Shown piece by piece: positions 9,605 through 17,528 of a DNA stretch of 64,000 bases. This DNA is from Alphaproteobacteria bacterium. GTDB lineage: Bacteria; Pseudomonadota; Alphaproteobacteria; Micropepsales; Micropepsaceae. A model generated the notes under the pieces. That model made no database searches and was not told where the DNA came from. It was given only the letters and a program-made list of their open reading frames with translations. The translations under genes and the position numbers were made by a program. The stretch lies in contig WGNJ01000013.1 in NCBI GenBank assembly GCA_016124635.1, forward strand, positions 1-64,000, read 5' to 3'. Within the stretch, counting starts at the first letter, position 1. Each line of letters opens with the position of its first letter.

Positions 9605-10194
9605 GCCGCCGCCTCCGCGTCGGCGATGAACACCGGCGGCGCCGCGAGCGCAATTTGCAGGCGCCGCTCGATCATCCGCCCGCTTCGGATGTCGGGCGCG
9701 ATGATGCCGTCGACACGGCGTTGCAGGAGGTAACGCGCGAACGCCCGCCAATAGACCGGCAGCACGCCGCAACATTCAGCCTTCAACCACGACCACATGT
9801 TGAGGTGCACGCGCGGCCGAAACGCCGTCTCGCCGATCCAGCACTGCGCAAGCTCTTCGAGCCCCGCCGCGCATCCGTCCAAGTTCAGTGTCGCGACACG
9901 CGGGCCCTCCGGATCGAACGCAGCAATGGTCACGATCCAACCGGTCTCATCGGTCATCGGTATCAGCACGGACCAAATGCCCTCCTCGTCGAGATGAAAG
10001 AGCCGCGCCCCGAAATGGACCGGCGCGACCGACACATGCGCCTCGACAAGGATGCGATCAGACGCAAGCGCCAGGAGCCGCCGACGCAGCGGCATCGCCC
10101 GCCCCTGAAGATCGTGCAGAGCGGTCTGCCACAAGCAGTCCATCACCGAATCTCCGGCGCGCAAGGTCTCCAATTCATCCCTGTCAAAGTTCAT
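9601..10194 (-). CDS. Hypothetical protein encoded before the RepA-like helicase
   Basis: A 197-aa protein of unknown function, translationally coupled (ATGA) to the helicase gene. It is an alpha/beta soluble protein with many Arg, Trp and Cys residues (DCLWQTALHDLQGRA, then LNMWSWLKAECCGVLPVYW) and no recognisable catalytic motif. I prefer the ATG at 10194 (MNFDRDEL) to the earlier frame start at 10230, because the earlier start would place a palindromic operator-like box (10213-10225) inside the coding region. Its position suggests a replication accessory or loader, but that is inference. Confidence 0.7.
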   Translation of the reverse strand: MNFDRDELETLRAGDSVMDCLWQTALHDLQGRAMPLRRRLLALASDRILVEAHVSVAPVHFGARLFHLDEEGIWSVLIPMTDETGWIVTIAAFDPEGPRVATLNLDGCAAGLEELAQCWIGETAFRPRVHLNMWSWLKAECCGVLPVYWRAFARYLLQRRVDGIIAPDIRSGRMIERRLQIALAAPPVFIADAEAAA

Positions 10195-10212
10195 GCTTTG
10201 GCGGCTAGCAGG

Positions 10213-10246
10213 ATATTGCGAATATATCAATACGGTATTTGCGATA
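10213..10246. promoter_or_regulatory. Operator-like boxes upstream of the helicase operon
   Basis: A 13-bp interrupted palindrome ATATT-GCG-AATAT lies at 10213-10225. A related sequence TATTTGCGATA follows about 24 bp away (about 10236-10246). They sit in a short AT-rich patch directly upstream of the chosen start of the helicase operon, where reverse-strand TATATT could serve as a -10 box. This is the usual geometry of a repressor-controlled promoter. No repressor gene is in the window. Confidence 0.5.
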
Positions 10247-10296
10247 AAAGAAAATAGCCGTTTTGAATCAAGGGGCGGACTTGGTGGACGAGCGTC

Positions 10297-10436
10297 ACGG
10301 ACAAGACAGACAGGACACCCCTAAGGAGGGATGTCTTGTCCGTCTCGTCGTTCCGGAGGCGCTGAGCGCGCGAAGCAACGGCAAGACAGACGCGGCACGC
10401 ATATAATCAGATGTCCTGTCCGCCCCGTCGGTCCCG
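10297..10436. repeat. Two inverted-repeat units spaced exactly 80 bp, possible iterons or operators
   Basis: Unit A has perfect 12-bp arms, ACGGACAAGACA (10297-10308) and TGTCTTGTCCGT (10332-10343). Unit B starts exactly 80 bp later with CAAGACAGAC (10382-10391) and the one-mismatch right arm TGTCCTGTCC (10412-10421), followed in both units by CCGTCG or TCGTCG. The gene-free stretch 10195-10516 therefore holds duplicated dyad elements upstream of a replication-type operon. This fits an origin (iterons) or regulator-binding sites. Confidence 0.65.
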
Positions 10437-10516
10437 AAGAGCGGGTTGTGCATCTGCGGATTGGAAGCGGTCTGACGGGCTGGGAATTGCAGAGGCCGTC
10501 ACTCGACGCGGCGGTG

Positions 10517-11176
10517 CTAATTCACGCGAGACAGCCAATCCATCCAGTAGGTCGGCATACGGAACAGCGCGAGATATCGTTGCCTGTTCGCCTTGCTCAT
10601 GGCCGAGTACCATTTGATCCACTCTTCCATATAGTCTTGGCCAAAACCCATCCTCCATCCGAGATCGCTTGGCTCCGCGAATTGTGGATGTTCGATCCAG
10701 GGCGGGGCGGGCACGCACGACACTAGGTCGCCCAGCGCTCCGGCAGCTAACTCACTTCTGATCTCCATCAAGATTAGACCGAGCATGTTCTTGCCGGTTC
10801 CGTCTCCGCCGTCCGCCCAGTAGGAGTCGTTTTTCGTATGCTCAACGATTGCGGCGTCGCCAGTTGATTGCAGTGCTTCGCGGACATCTGAGTGCTGCGC
10901 AGCCTTCATGCGGACGGCGAAGCGCATGATATCGTCTTTGACTTTTTCCCAGTCGTCCCGAATGCGATTGTTCCGACTTCGGCCCAGCTGAGCCGCAAGC
11001 GCTGGTGTTCCAGCACTCCGTATTTTTTGGCGCGCTTCGAGTGTCAGAAATTTTTGGGCCTGGAAATAGTGTTCGCTCGTTGGCCAGGCTTTGCCTTCGA
11101 CAAAAATCGGGTGCGCGGAGAAATTCGAAAAGCAACCGAACGGATCGACCGTCCTGTAGAAATGGATCACTGCCAT
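10517..11176 (-). CDS. NADAR-family (YbiA/RibX-like) protein with C-terminal extension
   Basis: A 219-aa protein. The first 145 residues match the NADAR (NAD- and ADP-ribose-associated) fold of E. coli YbiA: FGCFSNFSAHPIF, W31-PTSEHYFQAQKF (E35), and SYWADGGDGTGKNMLGLILMEIR. Known members are N-glycosidases acting on riboflavin-pathway intermediates, and some remove ADP-ribose from guanine in nucleic acids. Residues about 150-219 form a Trp/Tyr-rich extension (WIKWYSAMSKANRQRYLALF) not seen in short YbiA proteins. The gene is AT-richer than its GC-rich neighbour and lies inside the accessory island, so transfer is likely. Its substrate here is unknown. Confidence 0.86.
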   Translation of the reverse strand: MAVIHFYRTVDPFGCFSNFSAHPIFVEGKAWPTSEHYFQAQKFLTLEARQKIRSAGTPALAAQLGRSRNNRIRDDWEKVKDDIMRFAVRMKAAQHSDVREALQSTGDAAIVEHTKNDSYWADGGDGTGKNMLGLILMEIRSELAAGALGDLVSCVPAPPWIEHPQFAEPSDLGWRMGFGQDYMEEWIKWYSAMSKANRQRYLALFRMPTYWMDWLSRVN

Positions 11177-11467
11177 GTGGTTCTACCTCGTCGGGTCAGA
11201 ATGCCGTTCATCGAACGTCCGAATTGGTCAACAACTGTCTTCATAGCTTTCCATACATACGGGCATCCGACGAAAGAGGGTCAAACGTTTCATGCCGACA
11301 AAGCGGCAGGGCGGACATGACATCTCTTAACGCGATGACTCGTACCGTCGCCTCGGCGCTTGAATGTAGCGACAAATGCAACGATAATTGCGCTTCAAAA
11401 TCGTAGGCTGGCGCGGCCCGTATTCTCGGGTGCCGGCGCAATCCCTCCCCAATCCGAAAGCAAATCC
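11177..11467. other. Non-coding gap between the NADAR and terminase-like genes
   Basis: These 291 bases hold the divergent upstream regions of the two flanking genes. I see no convincing gene, hairpin or repeat. The sequence is AT-richer on the NADAR side and turns GC-rich toward 11420, consistent with a junction between two pieces of different origin. Confidence 0.5.
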
Positions 11468-11965
11468 ATGTCTGCCAAACCGAGGCGCTCGCCGGCGGGC
11501 GATGCGCGTTTTCTTGTGGCGCTCGAGAACGGGCACGCCGTGGCGGCCGCGTGCCAGGCGGCCGGCTATGCGCGCGCCAGCGTCTATGCCTGGCGGCGGG
11601 AGGATCCGGCCTTCGCGGCCGCGTGGGACGCGGCGGCGCAAGTTGCCAGCGACCTCCTCGAAGAGGAAGCCGACCGGCGCGGGCGCGACGGCTATGACGA
11701 GGCCGTCTTTTATCGCGGCGAAGAGGCGGGCACGCGGCGCAAATATTCCGACGGCTTGCTGCTCGCGCGGCTGAAGGCGCTCAAGCCGCAAGACTATCGC
11801 GAGAACATGCCGCTCGCGGTCGACCAGAAGCTCAGCGTGCTCATCCGCGACGTCGACGCGGAGGCGGCGTTGCGCAAGCTGATCGACGAGAACCGCCTCT
11901 CACCCGACGAGCTCGAAGAGACCTTGCGCAATCGGGTGATGGGCGCCTGCGAAAGGCAAGGCTGA
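11468..11965 (+). CDS. Phage terminase small subunit-like protein (orphan)
   Basis: A 165-aa protein with an N-terminal helix-turn-helix (about residues 10-45: ARFLVALENGHAVAAACQAAGYARASVYAWRREDPAF). The middle motif YSDGLLLARLKALKPQDYRE is typical of small terminase subunits that bind pac/cos DNA. I chose the ATG at 11468 because the longer frame start has no conserved sequence. No large terminase, portal or capsid gene follows; an ordinary acyl-CoA dehydrogenase comes next. So this is a prophage remnant, or a domesticated DNA-binding protein. A shared ancestor with other HTH proteins cannot be excluded. Confidence 0.72.
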   Translation: MSAKPRRSPAGDARFLVALENGHAVAAACQAAGYARASVYAWRREDPAFAAAWDAAAQVASDLLEEEADRRGRDGYDEAVFYRGEEAGTRRKYSDGLLLARLKALKPQDYRENMPLAVDQKLSVLIRDVDAEAALRKLIDENRLSPDELEETLRNRVMGACERQG

Positions 11966-12022
11966 GGCATCGGCACCTTGGAGGTTGCGCGACGCCATTC
12001 AAGCCAACCGAGAAACGCATGC

Positions 12023-12035
12023 GAGACAGTGTCTC
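12023..12035. promoter_or_regulatory. GAGACA-G-TGTCTC palindrome upstream of acyl-CoA dehydrogenase
   Basis: A 13-bp palindrome with 6-bp arms in the 245-bp gap between the terminase-like gene and the dehydrogenase. It is flanked by a looser outer pair, GCATGCG (about 12018) and CGCATGC (about 12042). The nested symmetry suits a dimeric repressor site, for example a fatty-acid-responsive TetR-type protein, or a remnant of the element's edge. No further evidence is available. Confidence 0.4.
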
Positions 12036-12210
12036 ATATCGCGCATGCGGCGGATTTGCGCGCGAAAACGCGCTCCGCGAGACGCCATCCGATACACCCG
12101 ACCCTTGTCTCGGTTGTCCCGTTTCCGCCGGCCGGTTCCTCTAGGCCGCGCCGTCTTCTAGCGCTACAGTCCGCCCCATCGCAATTGAAGGAACGAGGGA
12201 GCGAACAACG

Positions 12211-13452
12211 ATGGATTTCGATTACACGCCCAAGATGAAGGAGTGGATCCGCCGCGTCGGCGACTTCATGGATCGCCACGTCTATCCGGCGGAGAAGATC
12301 TACAACGACCAGATGCTCGAAGCGCGCACCAAGGGCAATCCCTGGATCGTCGTGCCGGTCGTCGAGGAGCTGAAGGCCAAGGCGAAGTCGCAAGGCCTCT
12401 GGAACATGTTCCTGAACGAGAGCGAGCATGGCGCGGGCCTGACCAATCTCGAATACGCGCCGCTGGCCGAGATGATGGGCCGCGTCGGTTTCGCCTCGGA
12501 AGTGTTCAACTGCTCGGCGCCAGATACCGGCAACATGGAAGTGCTCGAACGCTACGGCAACGACCACCAAAAGAAGAAGTGGCTGAAGCCGCTTCTCGAG
12601 GGCGAGATCCGCTCGGCCTTCATCATGACCGAGCCGGAGGTTGCCTCCTCCGACGCTTCGAACATCCGCACCCGCATCGAGCGCCAGGGCGATCACTACG
12701 TCATCAACGGCCGGAAATGGTGGTCGTCGGGCATGGGCGATCCGCGCGCCAAGATCATGATCGTGATGGGCAAGACCGATCCCGGCGCCGACAAATATCG
12801 CCAGCAATCGCAAATCTTGGTCGAAACGAACGCGCCCGGCGTCAAGATCGTGCGCATGCTGCCGGTCTTCGGCTTCGACGACGCGCCGCACGGCCACGCC
12901 GAGCTCTTGTTCGAGAACGTGAAGGTGCCGGCCGAGAACATCGTTCTGGGTGAAGGCCGCGGCTTCGAGATCGCCCAAGGCCGCCTGGGCCCCGGCCGCA
13001 TCCATCACTGCATGCGTACCATCGGCTCGGCCGAGCGCGCTTTGGAGTCGATGTGCAAGCGCTTGATGACGCGTGAGGCCTTCGGCAAGAAAATCTCCGA
13101 GCATTCGGTTTGGGAGCAGCGCGTCGCCGAAGCGCGCACCAACATCGACATGTGCCGCCTGCTCACGCTCAAGGCCGCCGACATGATGGACAAGGTCGGC
13201 AACAAGGTCGCCCGCACCGAGATCGCGATGATCAAGGTCGCGGCGCCGCGCATGGCGTTGAAGGTGATCGACGACGCGATCCAAGCTTGGGGCGGCGCCG
13301 GCGTGACGACCGATGCGGGCCTCGCTCGCGCCTACGCGAGCCAGCGCACGCTACGCCTCGCCGACGGTCCGGACGAGGTGCACAACCGCACCATCGCGCG
13401 CCTCGAATTCGGCAAGCACTCGAACAAGATCCGGATGGAAGCCGCGCAGTAG
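12211..13452 (+). CDS. Acyl-CoA dehydrogenase, ACAD10/11-like
   Basis: FAD-dependent alpha,beta-dehydrogenation of an acyl-CoA. The 413-aa protein starts [20 protein letters not shown] and has the FAD/substrate motif [16 protein letters not shown] (about residue 135). The C-terminal [32 protein letters not shown] is characteristic of the ACAD10/ACAD11 and bacterial LvaC-type subfamily. A purine-rich Shine-Dalgarno sequence (GGAACGAGGGAG) precedes the ATG, and a strong terminator follows. Two APH-type kinases of the partner family lie 2 kb downstream on the other strand, so a role with phosphorylated 4-hydroxyacyl-CoA intermediates is possible. The exact substrate is inferred, not shown. Confidence 0.93.
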   Translation: MDFDYTPKMKEWIRRVGDFMDRHVYPAEKIYNDQMLEARTKGNPWIVVPVVEELKAKAKSQGLWNMFLNESEHGAGLTNLEYAPLAEMMGRVGFASEVFNCSAPDTGNMEVLERYGNDHQKKKWLKPLLEGEIRSAFIMTEPEVASSDASNIRTRIERQGDHYVINGRKWWSSGMGDPRAKIMIVMGKTDPGADKYRQQSQILVETNAPGVKIVRMLPVFGFDDAPHGHAELLFENVKVPAENIVLGEGRGFEIAQGRLGPGRIHHCMRTIGSAERALESMCKRLMTREAFGKKISEHSVWEQRVAEARTNIDMCRLLTLKAADMMDKVGNKVARTEIAMIKVAAPRMALKVIDDAIQAWGGAGVTTDAGLARAYASQRTLRLADGPDEVHNRTIARLEFGKHSNKIRMEAAQ

Positions 13453-13471
13453 CGCTTTCGCTCCGAACGAC

Positions 13472-13502
13472 AAAGGCGCGCTTGTAAGGCGCGCCTTTTC
13501 TT
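13472..13502 (+). terminator. Rho-independent terminator after acyl-CoA dehydrogenase
   Basis: A perfect 10-bp stem AAAGGCGCGC (13472-13481) / GCGCGCCTTT (13489-13498) with a 7-nt loop, followed by a T-rich tail. The A-run on the other side means it may also serve the convergent histidine kinase gene. Confidence 0.85.
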
Positions 13503-13520
13503 TTGAGCTCGCAAAAGAAG

Positions 13521-15095
13521 CTAGGCGACGCGGGTCGCCGCGACCTTCGGCTCAGAGGGGAGCGTCGCGGTCACTTCCGTGCCGCGGCCTTCTTCGCTGG
13601 TGATCCGCAAATCGCCGCCGTGCAGGCGCGTGAGCGACTTCACGAGAGCAAGGCCGAGGCCCGACCCGCCGTGCATGCGCGAGGCATCGCTCGATGCTTG
13701 CTCGAACGGCTGCGCCAGCCGCGGCAGAACGTCGGCCGGAATGCCGACGCCCGTATCGCGAACGACGATCGATACGGTTGTGCCGCTTTGGCGGATAATG
13801 GCGTCGACCGCGCCGCCGCTATTGGTGAATTTGACGGCGTTGGACAGCAAGTTGAGGAGGATTTGTTTTACCGCGCGTTGATCCGCGTGGACGAAGAGGT
13901 TCTCCGGCTCGACGGTCGATCGCATTGTGACGCCTTTTTCTTCGGCGCGCTTTTCGATCAGCCGAACACAGCTCGACAAAGCCTCGCCTGCGCTGAACGT
14001 CTCGTAGTGCAGCTCGAACTTGCCGGCTTCGATCTTCGACATGTCGAGCAGATCGTTGATCAGATCGAGCAGCATCGTGCCCGACTCGTTGATCAGGCGC
14101 GAGTACTCCTGATAGCGCTCGCTGCCCATCGGCCCGAACATCTCGCGTGCCAGGATGTCGGAGAAGCCGATGATTGCGTTCAGCGGCGTCCGAAGCTCGT
14201 GGCTCATATTCGCGAGGAAGCGCGACTTCGTATGGCTGGCGGCTTCGGCGCGCTCGCGGGCGCGCGTCAGCTCGTCCTCGACCTGCTTGCGCTCGGTGAT
14301 GTCGCGCGTGACCGAGATGGCGCCGTCGAATGTGCCGGTCTGCGGATTGCGCACGAAGCGCAAGTGCGTTTCGAGCCACACCGTGTGGCCGTCGCGATGA
14401 TAGACGCGATACGTATAGTTTGCGGTACCGGTCGTGCGGCGCGCTTGCTGCAGCGCGTCTTTGACCGCGTCGATGTCGTCCGGGTGGGCGCCGTCGTACG
14501 GTCCGCGCTTCAACATTTCGCTGGGTTCGAACCCCAAGATGCGCCGCACGGCGGGCGAGATGAAGGTCAATCGCCCGTCCGGTCCGTGACGCGCAATGAT
14601 GTCGGAGGCTTCCTCCGCCATGAAGCGATAGGCCGCTTCGCTGTCCCTGAGCGCGTTCTCGGCGGCGACCTTCGCCGTGACGTCCTGAACGACGCCCAGC
14701 ACCGCAACGATGCTGCCGTCAGGGCCACGCTCGACGTCACCGTAGGTATCGTAGAGGTGAATGTCGCCGTTCGGCTTGAAGCCGCGGGTGCGATAGTAGA
14801 ATGGCGTGCCCTGGGTCATCGCCGCCGTCACGGCCGCGGTAACGGCCGGCCGGTCGTCCGGATGCATGCGATCGAGCAGCCATTTCGGCGACGGCCGCAC
14901 GTCTTTCGGATCGATCTCGAGCAGCGTGAAGAAGCCGGGAGACCAGGTGGGGTATTTCGCCGTGATCTCGTGACGCCAATAGCCGATGCGCGCGGTACGC
15001 TCCGCGAGCGCGAAATGCGCCTCCAGCTGCTTCAGGCGCGTTTCCGCGCTCTGGTTCGCCGGCGCCGGATCGAACTTGATCTCCCCGTCACTCAT
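13521..15095 (-). CDS. Cytoplasmic PAS-domain hybrid-less sensor histidine kinase
   Basis: A 524-aa kinase with two PAS/PAC sensor domains (about residues 30-150 and 155-280; PAC end DGAISVTRDITERK). A HisKA dimerisation domain follows, with the phospho-accepting His in NMSHELRTPLNAIIGFSDIL. The HATPase domain has N-box LLNLLSNAVKFT, G1 DTGVGIP and G2 GGSGLGLAL. No membrane span is visible, so it senses something inside the cell, perhaps redox state, light or a ligand bound by PAS. No response regulator is adjacent; a lone receiver lies at 54000. I chose the ATG at 15095 because the preceding 24 residues of the frame look non-conserved. Confidence 0.92.
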   Translation of the reverse strand: MSDGEIKFDPAPANQSAETRLKQLEAHFALAERTARIGYWRHEITAKYPTWSPGFFTLLEIDPKDVRPSPKWLLDRMHPDDRPAVTAAVTAAMTQGTPFYYRTRGFKPNGDIHLYDTYGDVERGPDGSIVAVLGVVQDVTAKVAAENALRDSEAAYRFMAEEASDIIARHGPDGRLTFISPAVRRILGFEPSEMLKRGPYDGAHPDDIDAVKDALQQARRTTGTANYTYRVYHRDGHTVWLETHLRFVRNPQTGTFDGAISVTRDITERKQVEDELTRARERAEAASHTKSRFLANMSHELRTPLNAIIGFSDILAREMFGPMGSERYQEYSRLINESGTMLLDLINDLLDMSKIEAGKFELHYETFSAGEALSSCVRLIEKRAEEKGVTMRSTVEPENLFVHADQRAVKQILLNLLSNAVKFTNSGGAVDAIIRQSGTTVSIVVRDTGVGIPADVLPRLAQPFEQASSDASRMHGGSGLGLALVKSLTRLHGGDLRITSEEGRGTEVTATLPSEPKVAATRVA

Positions 15096-15254
15096 CGCTT
15101 CTGCGGTACCGCCGCTCGTTCGCGAGCGCAAAGACGTTGCTGCCCCAAGCTGCAAACTATGTCTCACCGCATGTAAATATCGGCTGAAGCGAAGGAATCT
15201 CGCAGCGTTAAGCCCGAGTTAAAATCGTCCGTAAGCGGATGAAAAACTGCGCAC

Positions 15255-16298
15255 TCAGAGCCGCGTGTTGGCGAGGCGCCAAGCGTTCTCGGCAAGGAAT
15301 CGGCAATAATTGCCAAGCTGAGCCGCAGTCTCCGAGCTCGCATTGCCGTCGAGCCCGCGCTTGTAGACGCCTTGCGCGATCGACGCCAAGCGAAACACCG
15401 AGAAGCTCACATAGAAGGACCAATTGTCGATCCCGTCGCGCCCGACGCGACGGCAATAGGCGGCGATGTAGTCGCTCTCCGACGGGATCCCGGTTGCCTT
15501 GAAGTCGACTCCGACAAGCCCGCCTTGCCGCGGGTTCATCACGTGATAGCCCATGCAATTGTAGGCGAGGTCGGCCAACGGATGGCCGATGGTGCAGAGC
15601 TCCCAATCGAGTACCGCGATCATGCGCGGCTCGCTCGGATGATAGATCGAGTTCTCGAGCCGGTAGTCGCCATGCGCAATCGTGACCGAAGCGTCGGACG
15701 GAACGTGCTTCGGCATCCACTCGATGAGTTTTTCCATCTCCAGCACGTCGTCGGTCTGCGCCGCGCGATACTGCGTGATCCAACGCGCGATCTGGCGCTC
15801 GAAATAGTTGCCGGGCTTGCCGAAGTCGGTGAGGCCGGTCTTGACCAGATCGACCTTGTGTAGCCGGGCCAAGACGTCGTTCATACTGTCGTAGATCGCC
15901 GCGCGATCGCTTGGCGACACGTCCGGCAGCTGCGGGTCGCGGAAGATGCGCCCGTCCAAATATTCCATCACGTAGAACGCTGTGCCGATGATGCTGTCGT
16001 CTTGGCAGAGCACATACATCTTCGGCACCGGCACGTCGGTCGCGGCCAGCGCCTTCATGACGCGGAATTCGCGGTCGACTTGGTGCGCACTTTTGAGCAG
16101 CGTACCCGGCGGCTTCTTGCGCATCACATAGCGCTTGCCGTCCGCGGTGAGCAGAAACGTCGGGTTCGATTGACCGCCGGCGAATTGCCTGACGTCGAGC
16201 GGCCCGGCGAAGCCCTTGATCTCTTTGGCGAGATAGCGTTCCAGCGACGCTTCGTCGAAACGATGCGCGGCGCGCACCGCGGTTGGCTCACCGCTCAT
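15255..16298 (-). CDS. APH-family phosphotransferase (ACAD10/11 kinase-like), copy 2
   Basis: A 347-aa kinase-fold protein of the aminoglycoside-phosphotransferase superfamily. Features in order are VRQFAGGQSNPTFLL (nucleotide loop), YVMRKKPPG (conserved Lys), catalytic TIAHGDYRLEN and metal-binding VLDWELCTIGHPLADLAY. These match the kinase domain of ACAD10/11 and Pseudomonas LvaA, which phosphorylate 4-hydroxyacyl-CoA, rather than antibiotic-resistance kinases. It lies 2 bp after the paralogous kinase gene at 16301 and is surely in the same transcript. The long frame extending to 17030 reads through that gene out of frame and is rejected. Confidence 0.9.
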   Translation of the reverse strand: MSGEPTAVRAAHRFDEASLERYLAKEIKGFAGPLDVRQFAGGQSNPTFLLTADGKRYVMRKKPPGTLLKSAHQVDREFRVMKALAATDVPVPKMYVLCQDDSIIGTAFYVMEYLDGRIFRDPQLPDVSPSDRAAIYDSMNDVLARLHKVDLVKTGLTDFGKPGNYFERQIARWITQYRAAQTDDVLEMEKLIEWMPKHVPSDASVTIAHGDYRLENSIYHPSEPRMIAVLDWELCTIGHPLADLAYNCMGYHVMNPRQGGLVGVDFKATGIPSESDYIAAYCRRVGRDGIDNWSFYVSFSVFRLASIAQGVYKRGLDGNASSETAAQLGNYCRFLAENAWRLANTRL

Positions 16299-16300
16299 CG

Positions 16301-17395
16301 TCAGTCTTTCGCGCCCGCGCGCTTGGCGTATTCCCAGCCAAGCTCGGCGAGCGGCCGCACGTTCGAGGCCGTCTGCGCCGCATGCGCCGAGGCCGCTGTG
16401 CCGTCGCGCACGCGCCCGGCGATGCCCTGCAAGATGCCGGCGATGCGGAAGAAGTTGTAGGCGAAATAGAAGTCGAGGTTCTCGATCCCCGGCCGCCCCG
16501 TTCGCTTGCAATACATCGCGATGTATTCGCTCTCGCTCGGAATGCCCAGCGACTGCAAGTCCGCGCCCGACAGCGATCCGGTGCCGCCGCCTGTGCCGCC
16601 TGAGGGCATGCGCCATTGCATAATGTGATAGGTGAAGTCGGCGAGGGGATCGCCGATCGTCGAGATTTCCCAGTCGAGCACCGCGAGAACGCGCGGCTCG
16701 GTCGGATGAAGGATCATGTTGTCGAGGCGATAGTCGCCGTGCACGATCGAATTGCGCTCGCCCGGCGGAATGTGCTGCGGCAGCCACTCCATCAGCTTGT
16801 TCATGGCCGGAATGCTCTCGGTCTCCGAGGCGACATACTGCTTGCCCCAACGCGAGATCTGGCGCGCAAAGTAATTGCCGGGCTTGCCGAAGTCCTCGAG
16901 CCCCAGCTTCATGTAGTCGGTCTGGTGCAGCTTCGCGAGCGTCTCGTTCATCGCGTCGTAGATCGCGAAGCGCTGCTTTGCGTCGATGCCCGGAACCAGC
17001 GGTTCCCAGATCACGCGGCCTTCGACGCACTCCATCACATAGAACATCGTGCCGGCGATGCTTTCGTCAGTGCACAGCGCATAGGGCTTCGGGACCGGAA
17101 AGCCCGTCGGATAGAGCGCCGAGATGATCCGAAACTCGCGATCGACGGCGTGAGCGGACGGGAGCAGCTTGCCCGGCGGCTTGCGGCGCAAAACGTATTT
17201 CCGCTTGGGCGTGACGAGCTGATAGGTGGGGTTCGATTGCCCACCCTTGAATTGGCGCAGCGTCAGCGGGCCCTCAAACCCCTCGACATTCTCGTTCAGA
17301 TATTTCTCGAGCTTGGCGACGTCGAGCATGTGCTGCGGGGTCACGTCCTTGGTGCCGCTGAACTGCTCTTGGCGTGAAGGGGCTGGCTGCGACAT
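16301..17395 (-). CDS. APH-family phosphotransferase (ACAD10/11 kinase-like), copy 1
   Basis: A 364-aa paralogue of the next gene with the same motif series: LRQFKGGQSNPTYQL, YVLRRKPPGKLL, catalytic SIVHGDYRLDNM, and VLDWEISTIGDPLADFTYH. The two are a tandem duplicate pair that has diverged substantially, suggesting different substrates or a heteromer. A Gly-rich insert (GGTGGGTGSL) lies near residue 290. I chose the ATG at 17395 (MSQPAPSRQ); an in-frame ATG at 17467 would add 24 poorly conserved basic residues. Together with the acyl-CoA dehydrogenase at 12211 it may process hydroxylated fatty acids. Confidence 0.9.
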   Translation of the reverse strand: MSQPAPSRQEQFSGTKDVTPQHMLDVAKLEKYLNENVEGFEGPLTLRQFKGGQSNPTYQLVTPKRKYVLRRKPPGKLLPSAHAVDREFRIISALYPTGFPVPKPYALCTDESIAGTMFYVMECVEGRVIWEPLVPGIDAKQRFAIYDAMNETLAKLHQTDYMKLGLEDFGKPGNYFARQISRWGKQYVASETESIPAMNKLMEWLPQHIPPGERNSIVHGDYRLDNMILHPTEPRVLAVLDWEISTIGDPLADFTYHIMQWRMPSGGTGGGTGSLSGADLQSLGIPSESEYIAMYCKRTGRPGIENLDFYFAYNFFRIAGILQGIAGRVRDGTAASAHAAQTASNVRPLAELGWEYAKRAGAKD

Positions 17396-17528
17396 GAGGT
17401 CGGTCTTTCGTTTGCTACGCAGCCAAGTTTTAGCCGACTTTTCCTCCGAAGAAAGGTGGTTCGTCACGTCCAGCCTGGCGCTGTCTCCGGGGCAGCGCTA
17501 GGGTTTTAAGGCGCTCAGGAGACACCAG

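Noticed and set aside
8513-11965. Complete prophage
   Set aside because: Only a helicase pair and a terminase-small-like gene are phage-type. No integrase, portal, capsid, tail or lysis gene is visible, so I call it a remnant.
15255-17030. 591-aa fusion protein
   Set aside because: The first 244 residues are the out-of-frame reading of the second kinase gene; the true kinase begins at 16298.
15255-17395. Aminoglycoside resistance genes
   Set aside because: The kinases carry the ACAD10/11-type motifs and sit with fatty-acid genes; resistance enzymes have different flanking signatures.
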